From: ChocPot-Mid sp043804925
Lineage (GTDB): Bacteria; Bacteroidota; Ignavibacteria; Kapaibacteriales; UBA2268
Direction of reading: 5' to 3'
NCBI GenBank assembly: GCA_043804925.1
Contig: JAZDIP010000012.1
Span: 1 to 64,000, forward strand
Length of the DNA: 64,000 bases
Positions within the stretch are counted from its first letter, which is position 1, and each line of letters starts with the position of its first letter. The notes beneath the pieces are model-generated. The model was not told where the DNA came from and did not search any database. It saw only the letters and a program-made list of their open reading frames with translations. Positions 62,905-64,000 of the stretch are shown here, in pieces. The position numbers and the translations under genes were made by a program.

Positions 62905-63321
62905 ATGATTCAAGCTAAATTGCAGGCAATCAAGGGTAAGGCAAAATTTGATGAGCTTTTTAAAAGCGGAACAAAATTTAGAAATAAGGACTGCTTATCA
63001 CTCATCACATATGAATCAGACCCGAATGAAATTAATCCGAATATCAATCGGGTTATTTTTTATGCAGTTGCAGTTAGCAAGAAAACAGCTAAGAAAGCGG
63101 TGATAAGAAATAGAATAAAAAGATTAATTCGTGAAAGTTTCAGGCAATTATTAAAGGAAGAAAGTACTTTGTTTGACAATATCAAAAATATTATTATAAT
63201 CTGGAGATGGGCGCCTGTCTACCCGGGTTTGATTAGTATGAATGAAGTTAAAGAATCCTTAAAAAAAATACTGCTTAACTCCCAATCATATATTTCAAGT
63301 AAAAAAGATAATACAAATTGA
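62905..63321 (+). CDS. rnpA: ribonuclease P protein component
   Basis: A 138-residue basic protein that assists the RNA subunit in maturing tRNA 5' ends. The RNR signature AVIRNRIKRLIRESFRQ is intact, and KGKAKFDELFKSGTKF is the usual first block. The ATG at 62905 is chosen over an upstream TTG. Its TGA overlaps the TTG start of yidD by 4 bases. Confidence 0.95.
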   Translation: MIQAKLQAIKGKAKFDELFKSGTKFRNKDCLSLITYESDPNEINPNINRVIFYAVAVSKKTAKKAVIRNRIKRLIRESFRQLLKEESTLFDNIKNIIIIWRWAPVYPGLISMNEVKESLKKILLNSQSYISSKKDNTN

Positions 63322-63539
63322 AGCATATAATTTTAATATTGATTAAGTTCTATAAGATGGCAATTTCTCCTTATCTGCCATCTTCATGCAGGTTTTATCC
63401 GACATGCTCGGAATATGCTATGGAGGCAGTTAAAATACATGGAGCAGCAAAAGGCAGTTGGCTTGCATTTAAACGGATATCGAGATGTCATCCTTTTAAC
63501 AAAGGCGGGTATGACCCGGTCATAGAAGATAGAAAATAG
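63318..63539 (+). CDS. yidD: membrane protein insertion efficiency factor YidD
   Basis: A 73-residue protein aiding YidC-dependent membrane insertion. LIKFYKMAISPYLPSSCRFY, PTCSEYAMEAVKIHG and RISRCHPFNKGGYDPV match the family, including three conserved Cys. The TTG start at 63318 overlaps rnpA and gives the expected N terminus (KHIILILIKFYK); the only ATG would remove it. The last codons (EDRK) and TAG stop come from the following repeat array. Confidence 0.95.
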   Translation: MKHIILILIKFYKMAISPYLPSSCRFYPTCSEYAMEAVKIHGAAKGSWLAFKRISRCHPFNKGGYDPVIEDRK

Positions 63540-63665
63540 AAGATAGAAGATAGAAAATAGAAGATAGAAGATAGAAGATAGAAGATAGAAAATTGAAGAT
63601 AGAAGATAGAAAATAGAAGATAGAAGATAGAAAATTGAAGATAGAAGATAGAAGATAGAAAATAG
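63531..63665 (+). repeat. GAAGATAG/GAAAATAG tandem array after yidD
   Basis: About sixteen 8-base GAAGATAG or GAAAATAG units, with occasional GAAAATTG variants at regular spacing. It starts in the last codons of yidD. The same units are at 27778 and 49941. Confidence 0.9.
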
Positions 63666-63711
63666 AAGAAAATAATGAAATTATGTAATAATGATAATAT
63701 AGATTTTAAAA

Positions 63712-64000
63712 ATGGATAAACGTTCCTTAATGGCAATAGTACTCATCACAGTTATTGTGATGATTTGGTTATTTTATACATCTGTTACTACTCAGCATGA
63801 ATCTTTGGAAGAACAGAAGAAAAAAAGTAAAACCGATACATCTGAAATGGTTGAAAGCAAAGAAACCCCTCAGGTTGAAGAAACAACTGAAATAAACGAC
63901 AGCACAGCTTCAATATCGGGAGATTCCTTAAAAGATGCAAAAAAATACGGATTGTATTTTGCCAAATTTGCCGAAGGTGATGAAGATATTATTACTATTG
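63712..64000 (+). CDS. yidC: membrane protein insertase YidC, N-terminal part
   Basis: The first 96 codons of YidC/Oxa1, cut by the window end. MDKRSLMAIVLITVIVMIWL is the typical first membrane segment of the Gram-negative form, followed by an acidic linker (ESKETPQVEETTEINDSTAS) and the beginning of the periplasmic domain (KKYGLYFAKFAEGDEDIITI). Gene order after rnpA and yidD supports the call. Confidence 0.92.
   Translation, partial: MDKRSLMAIVLITVIVMIWLFYTSVTTQHESLEEQKKKSKTDTSEMVESKETPQVEETTEINDSTASISGDSLKDAKKYGLYFAKFAEGDEDIITI

Noticed and set aside
63531..63665. Regular repeat array considered as CRISPR or origin iterons
   Set aside because: Eight-base units without spacers; no dnaA gene or DnaA boxes nearby.

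Overview
This window comes from an AT-rich chromosome of the Bacteroidota/Chlorobiota/Ignavibacteriota (FCB) type. I infer this from type IX secretion (T9SS) C-terminal sorting domains, a TonB/ExbB/ExbD/ExbD energy-transduction set, paired OmpH/Skp genes between bamA and lpxD, a 29-residue Lys/Arg-rich COX24-like gene beside an HU gene, and a DUF177-rpmF-plsX-fabH-fabD-fabG-acpP-fabF-rnc lipid operon. Ignavibacteria- or Kapabacteria-like lineages fit well, but the rank cannot be fixed from this window alone. No rRNA, tRNA, CRISPR array, prophage or replication origin was found.

Layout. 1-2.0 kb: an IS5-like element that has clipped the 3' end of a MazF/PemK toxin gene with its antitoxin. 2.2-5.7 kb: a large secreted CotH/lamin-tail protein. 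6.2-11.0 kb: queA, a lone small subunit of methylmalonyl-CoA mutase, and a membrane glycosyltransferase. 11.1-20.3 kb: htpG (carrying a repeat-derived insert), an EF-G gene, a T9SS-tag minigene, ferritin, a sugar epimerase, an RNA methyltransferase, plsY and gpsA. 20.6-27.8 kb: a STAS protein, then exbB-exbD-exbD-tonB, a small membrane protein, a phosphate-binding-like lipoprotein and a TPR protein. 28-35.3 kb: fatty-acid and phospholipid operon ending in rnc. 35.4-40 kb: M20 peptidase, a repeat island and T9SS cargo or cargo remnants. 40.1-45.7 kb (minus strand): NrfD-like membrane protein, Tat-exported ferredoxin, 13-heme cytochrome c, a lipoprotein and a WbaP-like sugar-phosphate transferase. 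46-52.6 kb: COX24-like protein, HU, and uppS-bamA-ompH-ompH-lpxD for envelope assembly. 52.7-55.9 kb (minus strand): five small envelope proteins of unknown role. 56.4-62.4 kb: a carbamoyl-phosphate cluster (ornithine carbamoyltransferase, carbamate kinase, aspartate carbamoyltransferase, ornithine aminotransferase) closed by a cyclic-2,3-diphosphoglycerate-synthetase-like P-loop protein. 62.6-64 kb: rpmH-rnpA-yidD-yidC (yidC runs off the end).

The most unusual feature is the DNA between genes. Short stop-codon-rich words (for example GAAAATAG, AGTCGTTAGTCG, TTGTTAATTGTCAA, ACGGATAAC, AATTACGAATTACG) form degenerate tandem arrays that begin at or within a few bases of many gene 3' ends and in at least six cases supply the stop codon itself. 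The same type of material has entered coding frames in htpG, in the N-terminal part of the phosphate-binding-like lipoprotein, and, as perfect palindromes, in a T9SS-tag minigene. The best candidates for an undescribed biological system are this repeat system and the carbamoyl-phosphate cluster with its P-loop partner; the 13-heme cytochrome/ferredoxin/NrfD respiratory module is a third.
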